Of a DNA stretch of 64,000 nt, positions 42,214 through 52,263 are shown in pieces. The DNA is taken from assembly GCA_020465985.1 (NCBI GenBank), contig JAANYP010006954.1:1-64000 (forward strand), in the 5' to 3' direction. The notes under the pieces are model-generated. The model was given only the letters and a program-made list of their open reading frames with translations. It did not search any database and was not told where the DNA came from. The position numbers and the translations under genes are program-made. Within the stretch, counting starts at the first letter, position 1. The number at the start of each line of letters is the position of its first letter. The stretch comes from Centrapalus pauciflorus. Lineage: Eukaryota > Streptophyta > Magnoliopsida > Asterales > Asteraceae.

Positions 42214-45200
42214 ATGGCGCTTCGTGCTTTTGTTCCTAAGCATAATATGGTACTTAATCCAGCTCATAACATCCCTGAAGCGCAGGGTTATCGAGAAGTT
42301 TTAGATTTTCTAGCAGAGTCTAGGATCAGCTATGCATTATATCAAAATATTCCGATTGTGATTTCATATGTGCGTCAATTTTACGATCATTTACAGGTGG
42401 ACTGTACTGTCACCCCGACAGTGTTAAGAACCAGAATTGCTGGTCAACCTCTGGTTTTCTCAGCAGATATTTTGCGTCAAGTACTGCAGTTGGGTTCACA
42501 AGAACAAGAAGACGGGCCTATAGACTTTCCATTAAGTATTAGGCAAGCAGCGTTTTTGCGAATGGGCTATAGTTTGGACGTTACAAAATCATCTTATATG
42601 AAAAGCGGGTTGATAGGGCAGTAGCGATTTTTGGTCCACGTGTTCATGGTTTGTTTTGCGCCTAAGAAGGCTGGATTTGATTACATCGTCTCAAAGATTC
42701 AATCTGGGGTGATTGCCATGGTGTACAATAAGAAATTCAGCTTCTCACAGTTGTTTTTCTCGGAATTCATCCATCAAATCACTGCTCCTGAGAGAGAAAG
42801 ATTCCTTCTATATCCTAGGTTTGTAATGATGTTGATAAGGCACTTCTTGCCTGATTTACCACAAACAGATGATGCATTGAGCGTGAATATTATGGATAAG
42901 CGCATCTACTCTGACTGTTCCTCACATCGGGGAAGGTTGGCTGTTCCAATTGAGCGTCCGTTGTTTGGAGCTGTTTTAGACAGGAACTTTGTGGCACCAG
43001 ATAATGCCAACTGGGCAGGTGAAGTAGAAGTTCAGCCTCGACAGCAAGAACAACAACCGCAACAACAACAGCAACGTCCACGTGATCCAAGGCGAAGACA
43101 AAGAGCTTCTGCGAGTCAGATTCAGGCATCAAGGCCTTCCATAAGTCAACAGCCAGAGGTACAGGAAGCAGGGACTTCAAGTGCCATTCCAGAAGCCGAG
43201 CAAATCGCCCAAACTTTGGAAGAAATCTGGGCGTCTGGACCTCATGCCAATGAGGAAATAACTGCAGAGTTAGTTGATCAGTTACTACAGCCTCCGGAAG
43301 GAGCAGAAGATGTGTTTAGGCAAGTTGAGGAATATGAACCTGACCAAACTGGTACTGACTTGTCATCTTCAGCAACTGAGTCAGAAGAGATGGAGGAGAT
43401 AGAAGTTGAAGCTCCAGAGTCAACGTCTGCCGTTCCTGAAGTTCAAATTGGAACTTATGGTTCGCGACTGATTATAAATGAAGGTGGTTCTAGGAGACGA
43501 TTGGACAGGGAATTGGAGGAGTCTGATTTCGAAGAAGAAGAAGTTTCTCACCTTGTGACGAGGCAACGGGCCAAACGTCACAGGTTCATGCAAGGATCCT
43601 CTTCAGTCTCCGCAGAACAACCAGAAATTTCTCAACCTCAAAACCCTCAACCTCAAGAACCACAAACCACCATTCCACCACCACCACCTCGCGATGAACC
43701 ATATATTCCATCGCCAATACTTCCAACTCCGTTACAGTCAATTCCATCAACCTCATCCTCATACGCTGACAATCAAAGATTTTTGCGCTTAAAAGATAGA
43801 GTTGACTTCCAGGAAATCCAAATCTTTGGGCTAACAACAGCAATCGGTGAGCTTCAGAAGCATAACGCAGATATCGATAAGGAGAATGCCGATTTGAAGA
43901 AGATTGTAGAAAAGGTCCAGGAAGAAAACACAGAGTTAAAAACATTTGTTTGTGATCAGTCAGCCGAGATAAGGTCGATGCGCTCCCTAATTGAGCAGTT
44001 AATAAAAAATTTACAGGCTCAGGGGGAGACGTCGTGCCGTGATCAGGAAGTACAGAGGCCGAGAGGAGATGATGATGAAGACAACCAAAGCAATGATCCC
44101 AGCCCTAAAAGACAGAATGAGCCAGTAGATTTTTCTGCTGCTCAGACTGCTCAATCTGAGGGAGAGCCTAGTCCAGGAGGAGAAGCAGGTTCTTCAAGGA
44201 CTTTAGATAGCGACATGATAGATGCGCTGAAAGATATTGAAGAAGAGCTAATGGAATTTGATTTTGAAGATGATATTGAAGAATTAGAAGAAGGTGAATT
44301 CATTCCAGATGACGTAGTTGACTGGAAATCGGATGATGAGGTGCTAGATGATGAAGACGATCATGTTGATGAAGTAATAATCAATTCACAACCAGTCACT
44401 GAACTGTATGAGAGCCAAAATCATAATGTGATTGATATTGATTACATCAAGGTAGCCTCAGTTGAAGATAAAGAACTTGAAGAGGCTGAGAAAGAGCCAT
44501 CTAGAGCTGATCTGATCAATCTTTGGTTCAAAAAGGAAGAAAAGAAAGATCAGCTGAAGATGAAGAAGAAGATGAGAAATCCAAGTGCTGGAAACTTCTC
44601 AGGAGGGATTATTAGCTGGTTCTTTGACAGAGAACTGCAGCTGTTTATTTTGAAAAGAAGAGATGGACTTCAATACATGAGGCGGACACTGAAAGCGTTT
44701 AATTCATTGCCCAAGATTGAAGTTAAAGAGTTAGCCTGGAAGGAGCTGATCAATATTGGAGATGATCCCTACGCGAACGTAATTGAAAGAATTATAAGGA
44801 AAGAAGGGCGATCAGGCAAATTTGAGCAACTCAAGCCAAGGACCGGAAAGAGGGTCGAGGATGGATCAAGGATAGATCCTCATACTGGAAGGCCTTGGGC
44901 AAGAATGATTTATAAGCCAGTCAAATGCTTGAAAAAAGTGCCAATGAAACCAATGCCACAAAACGTGTTGAGCAACATGAAGTGGTGGTACCTAGAGATT
45001 GACACTGCTGAAGCTATCATGGAAGATCAAGACGAGCAGGTCATTTTGAAGGTATATGATCCACTGCATTTGATAAACCTATCGAAGGACGACCTGAAGA
45101 AGCTTCATGATCAGCCTATTTTCTTTACTGAACCATGGAGATCTGAAGCCAGGAAGTTCCAAAAGGTAGTTAAAGTTTGTATAGATGCTGGATTATATGC

Positions 45201-45231
45201 AGGTAGTAATATATATAGCTCTAGTACTTAA
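42214..45231 (+). pseudogene. Copia B2 ORF3, one in-frame stop
   Basis: Third ORF of about 1005 codons with a single TAG (42622-42624) where B1 has the Trp of IGQWRY. Its function is unknown. The N-terminal domain (1-260) includes YVRQFYDHLQVDC, VFMVCFAPKKAGFDY and RFLLYPRFVMMLIRHFLP. A Gln-rich linker, acidic stretch, RQRAKRHRFMQG and a Pro-rich stretch follow. The coiled coil is at about 525-620 (VDFQEIQIFGLTTAIGEL, HNADIDKENADLKK). An acidic block (DDIEELEEGEF) precedes a basic C-terminal domain (ISWFFDRELQLFILKRRDG, GRPWARMIYKPVKCLKKV) ending near the polypurine tract. No signal peptide or membrane helix is present. The start is chosen at MALRAFVPKHN, directly after the acceptor. If translation begins after the stop, about 867 residues remain. 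Confidence 0.85.
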
Positions 45232-45266
45232 ATTTGATGTAATGTAATTAATTAGAAGCTATCGTC

Positions 45267-45277
45267 AAGGGGGAGTC
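45267..45277 (+). other. Copia B2 polypurine tract
   Basis: AAGGGGGAGTC directly before the 3' LTR at 45278, the same tract type as in A and C. Confidence 0.92.
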
Positions 45278-45937
45278 TGTTGGTACACCCTGTGTGACGA
45301 TAGCAGTCTAATCGATTTGCATTATGGTTTAAGTAATATTCTGAGTATTAACAAGTATTTTGATATATATGTTTAATATGTGTTTGTCTGTTATTGATTG
45401 TGTGTTTGAACTTGATGTAACGTATTACAAGAAGTTCAAACATAAAGATCAAAGATTAACTCAAGCATAAGTTAAAACATAAGTTTCATCACTTAAGTGT
45501 TTAAGTGTATTGGCTAGATTCGAATAGCTAAAAGGATACATTCGAATCTGTGATAGATTCGAATGAGTCCTTAGATTCGAATGGGCTAGATTCGAGTCTA
45601 TCAAGATGGACAGATTCGAATGGGCCTTAGGCCAGATTCGAGGTTGGCCCACAACAAACTCGAATCAGGGTCTATAATTAGGGATAGACTCGAATGATTA
45701 GAGGACCTTTGGCAGAATTCGTGAGGAATTAAGCAAGAGGCGATCTCGAGTTTATCAGCTAGGTGAGTCCCGTTTCGGAGAGAATTAGTACGTAGGATCG
45801 TCCGTGTGTCGTTCGTTCAGCGACTAATAGTCTCCGTGTTTCCGTTGGTTGAGAGTTGTCCGTCTAACCGTCAACGAGGATTCCGCACTCGTTCACGGAT
45901 CCGCGTCTAGATAGATCTTGCAGTGGTAGACCTTACA
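45278..45937 (+). repeat. Copia B2 3' LTR
   Basis: 660 bp, about 99.5% identical to 35858-36517. Differences seen: G/A in the tcgagtct phrase, T/G in the gacctttt run, and T/A in gttcagcg. TAAAT follows at 45938-45942. Confidence 0.95.
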
Positions 45938-45942
45938 TAAAT

Positions 45943-46270
45943 ATAAACCATAATCAGTCAATCAATTAATCCAAAACCATCCCAATTAATACATATAGTT
46001 CATCATCCCAAGCGGGTGAACAAGAAAACAACTCACTATTCATTCCAAAAACCGAAATTAAACCCAATAAAAAATCAAACATTACGAAATCAGAATTTTA
46101 AGGAACGAATGTACCAAAACCACAAGTATCTATGAAGAATCCGAACTCCAATGTCGAACCAAACGCTTTAAATAGTCAAGAAATCGAAACACGAGGATAA
46201 ACTATGATTAAGTAAGCGAAAAGCTATATAAAACCAAGAGAAATTTAGCTCAAAGTTGTCAAAAATCAAA
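45943..46270 (+). repeat. Inverted-repeat arm 1, inner part
   Basis: Continuation of 35122-35857 beyond the B2 insertion. The reverse complement of about 46000-46130 matches about 46820-46945, including gtacattcgttcct and gttcacccg(c/t)ttgggat. It is diverged and non-coding. Confidence 0.65.
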
Positions 46271-46740
46271 TCTGCCCTCTCTACGGTTAAAAAAAAGTTT
46301 TAGTGGGTTGGGCCTCATACGCGGGTGCGTAGGGTAAGTCACGTGGGTGCGTAGCTTGCTTTGACTGGACTTGGTCATGCGGGTGTGTGGAATGTCCTAC
46401 GCGGGTGCGTAGATGCTTTGATTGGACTAAGCTGACTCAACCCCACGCGGGTGCGTGGCTTGGTGAATTAGCCACGTGGGTGCGTGGAGTGCCATCAATC
46501 TTCGCCAAATTTTGCTTTCGATCATGAAAGATGGCTGGATCATAAAATATGGTTACTTTAGCCTCTATTTCTGTTCCCATGTCGGTGTAATGGCTTTTGA
46601 CGTGCGGAACACACATATTAATAAAATCAATATCTTTCTCATGAATTTCGGTTGAAAACCACATAAATTGGAGGTAAAATGATTACAAAAACATGTATGA
46701 TTTTGCACATATTAAGGTTTAACGTAGTTTTAGTGTATTA
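46271..46740. other. Centre of the inverted repeat
   Basis: Loop between the two arms. 46317-46487 contains six irregularly spaced copies of (c/t)ac(g/t)(c/t)gggtgcgt(a/g)g. The remaining sequence has no recognisable gene. Confidence 0.6.
46317..46487. repeat. GGGTGCGT repeat cluster
   Basis: Six copies of a 14-16-nt GC-rich phrase (for example tacgcgggtgcgtag) at about 46318, 46339, 46377, 46397, 46443 and 46470. It stands out against the AT-rich surroundings. Confidence 0.8.
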
Positions 46741-47892
46741 ATGATTCGGGATTGATATTCTCGTGGATTAAAGCATTCGGTTAGCGATAACCGTTGGTTT
46801 TTCGTCACTTTTTGCAAGATTTCGGTACATTCGTTCCTTTTTCTTTTGGATTTCATAATGATTGTTATTAGTTCATGTTACTATTCTGTTTTTATTATGA
46901 ATTGTGATTAGTTTATTGTTCACCCGTTTGGGATAACAGTTTGTATTGATTCGTATTTAATGGATTGATTGAAGGTTCGTGGCTTTAATCCGTTGTATGA
47001 GTTATTCCTTAACTAATTTTTGATAAAAATTAGACATTTATCATCTTTTAGCATTATTGTGATTATAAAATTTGAAACTTTAAGTGTAAATCTCACTGTG
47101 TTAATCGTTCGGTGAATTGTAAGATTAGAATTTTTGGCTTTAATGGATTCTTAGGCATTACTGTGACGATAGAATTGACTGACACTGGAAATTCGTTTTT
47201 AATGTGAACTGATTAGTTGAGTTAGCCTTGCGGTATTAATTGGTTGATTTGAGCTCTTGTCATGTTGATAAATTAAGTGATTGGTATCGAAATTAGATTC
47301 AATTAGTTAGTTGTCAAACTTGGGTTTTACAGTGATAAAAAGAATTAATTAATGAACGGGTAAAATCTATTAATAGGGCTTTAATTGTTTTAATAATCGG
47401 TTAGTTGTCGATCTTTTTTTATCAATCAATTCATAAAGCCAATTGATCATGGTTATCCAAATTTCAAGTGGGTGACGTTTTTCCAAATTAAGAGTTTCGT
47501 TGTTAATATCCGTTAGTTATTGTGATGTAGTTGTTTCCGTTAGTTTGTACTTTAATTTTAGTTGATATTGTTAGTTTTGAATTATTTTGAAAAAACCAAA
47601 AATGGAGTTTTTAGTTTTATTCTTGTCGTAATTTGTTTGACTTAGTCATTTAGCTATTTATCTTTTATTGTCGTCTTTAGTTATTAGGTTCTTAAAATAA
47701 TTCCAAAATAGCTAAATATTGGTTTATGTTGCAGTATCTGAGTCTCCGTTCTTTATTCCGTTTCCCGAGATTGATAAAATCTAGGTGATTCTTGAAGCTA
47801 TAATGCACACGATTGGTACACTGCCTAGTTGTGTAATTTATACTTTGGGTTCATTCAGATATTAAAACGTGAGGTATGTTTTGCACGCATCA
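46741..47892 (-). repeat. Inverted-repeat arm 2
   Basis: 1.15-kb diverged reverse complement of arm 1. On the minus strand it starts TGATGCGTGCAAAACATACC, which has the TG start of an LTR. It contains spaced copies of ggcattactgtgacgat-like phrases matching those of arm 1. It may be two LTR-like sequences in opposite orientation, or long terminal inverted repeats. No ORF of note. Confidence 0.6.
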
Positions 47893-48159
47893 ATGCAACA
47901 ACTGGTTGCTCAGTACAAAGAACAATACAAAACAATGAACAACAAATTAACTCATTATAAGAACAGTTTAGGAAACGTGATAAAGTTAAAGCTAAGAGAC
48001 TAGCTGACAAAAGAAAAGAAAGCAACCGGAACCAAACAATGAAACTGGCAATGGTAAAATAGATGATAATATTGAAAGTAAACAACAAGGTTTTAATCGC
48101 ATATACTAGTAATTAATAACATGTTTTTTGAACCCGGACATCATAAATTATAGTCATAT
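47893..48159. other. Unassigned spacer
   Basis: 270 bp of A-rich sequence between the inverted-repeat arm and the CACTA terminus. No feature is recognised. Confidence 0.5.
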
Positions 48160-48375
48160 CACTACAAGAAATAAGCTATTAGGGGCGACAAATGTCGCCG
48201 CTAAAACCCCGAAAAGTCGCCGCTATTGCCTTTAGCGGCGACATGTCACCGCTGATTATGTCTCCGCTATAATGTTGTCGCTATTGCTCGAGCTGTCACC
48301 GCTATTGATGTCGCCGCTAATAGTGTCGCCGCTATTACCTAATGTCGCCGCTAATAGTGTCACCGCTATTGATCT
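48160..48375. repeat. CACTA terminus and subterminal repeats
   Basis: The 12-nt terminus is followed by at least nine copies of tgtc(g/a)ccgct(a), in both orientations (an inverted copy is tttagcggcgacatgtc at about 48231). Such arrays bind the element's own transposition proteins in En/Spm (family knowledge). Confidence 0.85.
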
Positions 48376-48779
48376 TTTTATTTTTTTAAAAAATTCAATA
48401 AAACCTGTTTTAATTGTTTTTTGCAGTTTATAATTTAATAAACCTGGAAACAGCAATACATAAATTTCATATATACAAAACATTCGTCAACTACAAAATC
48501 CATATATATAACCCGTTTAATTGTTTGTTACACATTAAACTAGCTAACTACTCGTCATTATCTTCATTGTCTTCATTCTCTTCATTCACCATATCTTCAT
48601 CTTGACCCTCCTCGCTTCCCATGTCATTTTGAGACGAAAATGACTTTATCATATCAGAAAGTGTCGATCTAAACTTTGGGTTTCGAAGAAACGCATCTAC
48701 ATTATCCGGCTACAAAATAAACAACTATATTAGCAACTTTTATATAAGCTAAAATAACAAACTAACATAACTAAAATAC

Positions 48780-49600
48780 TAAAGTAACAAACCACCAACT
48801 ATATATATGACCGTTTACAAGTATATATGACACATTTCAAAACACCAACTATATATCATTTAAAGTAACAAAACACCAACTATATATATGACCGTTTACA
48901 AGTATATACAAGTTATATCAATCCATTATAGGTAAATATAAGCTATCTCAATCCTTTACAAGTATATATGAGCTATATCAAACCATTATAGGTAAATATA
49001 ATAAATATCAATTCAATACAAGTATATATGACACATTTCAACCAATTACCACTAAATATAATGCATAACGACCCATTATCATCATTTACACGTATATATC
49101 ATCTATATATATGACCATTTCAAAACACCAACTATATATATGTCCGTTTACTAGTATTGACGGGACTATATCAATCCATTATAGGTAAATATAATCCATA
49201 TCAATCGTTTACAAGTATATATTAGCTATATCAATCCATTATAGGTAAATATAATCTATATCAATTGTTTACAAGTATATATTAGCTATATCAATCCATT
49301 ATAGGTAAATATAATCTATATCAATCGTTTACAAGTATATATGAGCTATATCAATCCATTATAGGTAAATATAATCATAATCATCAATCCATTACAAGTA
49401 TATATTACACCTTTCAACCAATTATCATCATCATCATTTACATGTATATATCGTCTATATCAAGCGATAACAAGCGAATGTGTGTCATATTGATCTATGA
49501 TTATCAATAAGACGTATATGTGATCCAAACCAACCTATTATAAGTATACATGACTTATATCAACAAACTACAAGTAATTTTGACTCTGTCGGCCTATGAT
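48780..49600. repeat. 60-bp minisatellite
   Basis: Tandem array with a 60-bp unit. Three near-perfect units occupy about 49201-49380 (tcaatcgtttacaagtatatattagc...), and degenerate partial units built from ccattataggtaaatataa and tttacaagtatata extend to both sides. Confidence 0.85.
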
Positions 49601-49623
49601 CATCAGTTACAAGTGTGTGTGTG

Positions 49624-49626
<3 letters not shown>

Positions 49627-49712
<86 letters not shown>
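49627..49712. repeat. (AT)n(GT)n microsatellite
   Basis: A run of AT dinucleotides followed directly by a run of GT dinucleotides, together about 85 bp. Confidence 0.95.
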
Positions 49713-49716
<4 letters not shown>

Positions 49717-50884
49717 TGCATTTGGTAAATAAGTTACATCAGTAGGGCATGATGATTAGGTATATCCTTGACTGGAAGTCGACATCCCAGAAGGTTTATA
49801 TCCAATTCCTTTAATATGTCCCCGTCTAGAGCCCAATACCTTCTCAAAACTGGCTACCCCGTCGACTGGGGTTGGATTGATTGATGAGCTTGATCGTTCG
49901 TATTGTTCACCAATCTCACACAATAAGGAATTCTGTATTTCATAAAGATGCTTAAAAAGATTTGTATACTCTTAAATTTAAAGCAAAAAAACAATAATGT
50001 ACTTCACATTCAAGAATTAAACATCAACATTAAGTTGAATAACTAAAAACTTACGTAATTTTCCTGGGCTAATGGTGTGTCGAATTGCCCTTGTTTGTTG
50101 ACATGAGCATCACGATAAACTTGGACTCGATTTATATTCTGTTTAACATTAAAACTTAGATAATACTTGAAAAACATTTAAATACATTCATATACATGTA
50201 TATATTTACATAATTCTTAATTCTGACTTACTTTTTTGTAGGATGTGCTACTATATGAGCTTGTCCCACCATGATTTTTGATGACTTGTTTTGCACGATT
50301 TAACTTATTTTGTTCCGAACGCTTTTATGCTTGTCAGACGTGAAAAAGTCAACACACTTATTCCAATTTCCTTCGGACATACCTTCAGGAGGGGTGGCTC
50401 TAGCTCTCTCTATATCATCTACCCTCCTACACTAAGAAAATGTGTTTTGGCATCTGACCTTGCGGCCTCTGTAACGTGTAGAAAGCATATGTTCAAGGCC
50501 TTCTTTTAACCTGCATTGCTGTGGGTCTTCCATCACCCCTTGAATATCAAAATACGACTAAAAATAAAATTAAAGTTAGAAAGTTACTTAACAAGCAATT
50601 AGAAATAAATATATGAAATATACATAAAATATAATTCACCCGTAGATGCTCGTACATAGCATTCTTCGCGGCAGCAGAGACCTTTTTCCATGTATCTCTA
50701 TCCAAAGCTATGTCACGCCATATATAAGAACTAGCCTCGTGGATGAAGAGATCATGTAACTCACCAACAGTGGTACCAGTGTAGTTATAGAAATGTAACG
50801 GTAAGGGATTTCTCCCGTTTTTCTCCCAGGTCGGTGTGAGGTTAAGGTTTATAGCCTTGCCTCTACGCCGAGGTGGTACAACTG

Positions 50885-51945
50885 CAGTTATAATTAAAGA
50901 ATATCCATGGTGGCAGATTGTATGTGGTGAGTACAACCGGCCACGTGCTGTAAGCCGAACTCATGTTACCAAATGGATTAAAACCATCAGCTGCAAGCCC
51001 TAAGCGAACGTTTCGGGGTTCCCTCGAGAAGTTGGGATACCTTATATCAAACTCTTTTCATGAAGATCCATCAATGGGATGACGCATCATACCTTCTCCT
51101 GATCGCCCGGTGCTGTGGCAAATCATATTTTTCACCGTGTGCTTTGAACAGTACATACGTTGTAGTCTGGGGGTTAAAGGAAAGTATCATAACACCTTAT
51201 GAGCTACCTTTTTACCCTTTGTATTTTTATCAACCCATCGACTCTCTTTACAAATAGGACAATAGTCTAACGATTTGTGTTCTTTCCAGAAAAAAAAAAC
51301 AATCATTTTTGCACACGTGTATAGAGTCATAACCAAAACCGATCCTTTTTAGTTTATTTTTGGCTACATAGTATGAAGAGGGAATCCTATTTTCTTTAGG
51401 AAATGAAGACTGCAACAACAAAAGGAACTGATCAAACGAACTATTGGTCCATTTATTGTTCACCTTGATATGCATTAGCTTTGCTAAAAAGTCAAGGGAA
51501 GAAGACCAAGTACATCCAGGATACAATTCTGCATTGACTTCTCCTAATAACTTGTGAAATCCATCATCAACACCCCCACCCTCTGTATCTGAGTTTGTTT
51601 CGTCGTGATTGGTATCGTTTTCCCTGAACTCCCCCATTACATCTTCGATAACACTGACCATCCCGTTACTTGGAGCTACATCAGCTACAACCATTGGAGT
51701 TCTGCTTTCACCTTGATAAACCCATGTAATATAACGTCGACTAAAACCAAATCTATTTATATGAAGTTTCATCATTGAAATTCTTGTGAATGTATTGTTT
51801 AAACATTTTTCACACGGGCATCTGATTTCACTCTGCTATCAACAAATGCTTTACATCTCTCAGCAAAAAGATTGAGTCCTTCTTGGAACTCGGGCAACTT
51901 ACGGTTTTGAATAGTAGTCCAACTTTTATCAATAGACATGATGCA
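50885..51945 (-). pseudogene. CACTA transposase TNP2-like, N-terminal half only
   Basis: The minus strand begins MSIDKSWTTIQNRKLPEF (about 51940) and has the poorly preserved CPC-type zinc region (about 51800). GFSRRYITWVYQGES and LYPGCTWSSSLDFLAKLMH follow, then IPSSYYVAKNKLKRIGFGYDSIHVC and NDCFFF. After a frame break come YCPICK, VLRYFPLTPRLQRMYVLFKA and GLAADGFNPFGNMSS ... TTYNLPPWIFF (about 50897-51000). At NLPPW the transposase ends abruptly and the sequence passes directly into the second CACTA protein. The C-terminal half, with the rest of the catalytic core, is therefore deleted. Confidence 0.83.
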
Positions 51946-52046
51946 ACTGAAACGTAAGTTAGGGCTTAGGGACTTACTCTACAGATCCTAAAATTTTAAT
52001 CGGACAATGAATAGAGTATATATTCACAAGGGTAGGCTTCCAGACC

Positions 52047-52263
52047 CACTTTTTGAACACCTTACCTCATATGTGAATGCGTATTACATTATTGGTCGTT
52101 TAAGAAAAAATCGGCAGCATTTTCCCTTAGCTTCCAAGAATATATAGATATATATATACCCAAGAAGCAAAGAGAAAAATGACAACCGAATATTTCTTAA
52201 ACGACCAATAATCTAATACGCATTCACATCCTAAATGAGATAAAGTGTCCAAAAAGCAGTCCC
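52047..52263. repeat. 215-bp long hairpin upstream of TNP2
   Basis: Two ~100-bp arms (52047-52145, 52157-52263) are inverted copies separated by about ten bases. The shared phrase atgtgaatgcgtatta(c/g)attattggtcgtttaagaaa (one variable base) is almost perfect in both. It lies about 100 bp upstream of the TNP2-like start, so it could be part of the CACTA 5' region or a small foldback/MITE. Confidence 0.85.

Larger units (their letters stand above)
35858..45937 (+). mobile_element. Copia B2, young, pol-deleted Sirevirus-like element
   Basis: Plus-strand element with 660-bp LTRs (35858-36517, 45278-45937) that differ at about three positions. It has a perfect TAAAT target duplication (35853-35857, 45938-45942), a primer site, leader, gag, the start of protease, then a direct jump to the pol-ORF3 spacer, ORF3 and a polypurine tract. 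IN, RT and RNase H are missing: about 3.3 kb present in B1 (about 20845 to 17508) is absent. It must have been mobilised by enzymes from a relative, and recently. Confidence 0.92.
48548..50885 (-). pseudogene. CACTA second protein (plant En/Spm transposase_24-like), broken
   Basis: Exon-like pieces on the minus strand, in coding order. The N-terminal piece VPPRRRGKAINLNLTPTWEK ... YIWRDIALDRDTWKKV lies in 50880-50645. ERARATPPEGMSEG and GNWNKCVDFFTSDKH (about 50320-50420) follow, then VQVYRDAHVNKQGQFDTPLA (about 50060-50130). VASFEKVLGSRRGHIKGIGYKPSGM, in parts, is at 49765-49860, and the final exon DAFLRNPKFRSTLSDMIKS, with an acidic tail, ends at 48548. This order matches the plant Ptta/En/Spm transposase family. 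Intron borders are visible for the last exon. Stops and frameshifts show decay. The tandem and simple repeats at 48780-49712 lie in what would be an intron. Confidence 0.75.

Noticed and set aside
42604..42640. Programmed read-through at the B2 ORF3 stop (TAG CGA TTT)
   Set aside because: The downstream context does not fit the CAR-YYA type known for plant RNA viruses and SIRE1, and B1 has a Trp codon there, so a simple nonsense change is more likely.
46437..46664. 75-codon minus-strand ORF in the centre of the inverted repeat
   Set aside because: Partly built from the GGGTGCGT repeats, no recognisable domain; not supported as a gene.
48780..49600. CRISPR-like regular repeats
   Set aside because: Units are contiguous 60-bp tandem copies with no unique spacers, in a plant transposon intron.
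49550..49732. 60-codon ORF with Ile-Tyr and Cys-Val repeats
   Set aside because: Simple translation of the (AT)n(GT)n microsatellite.
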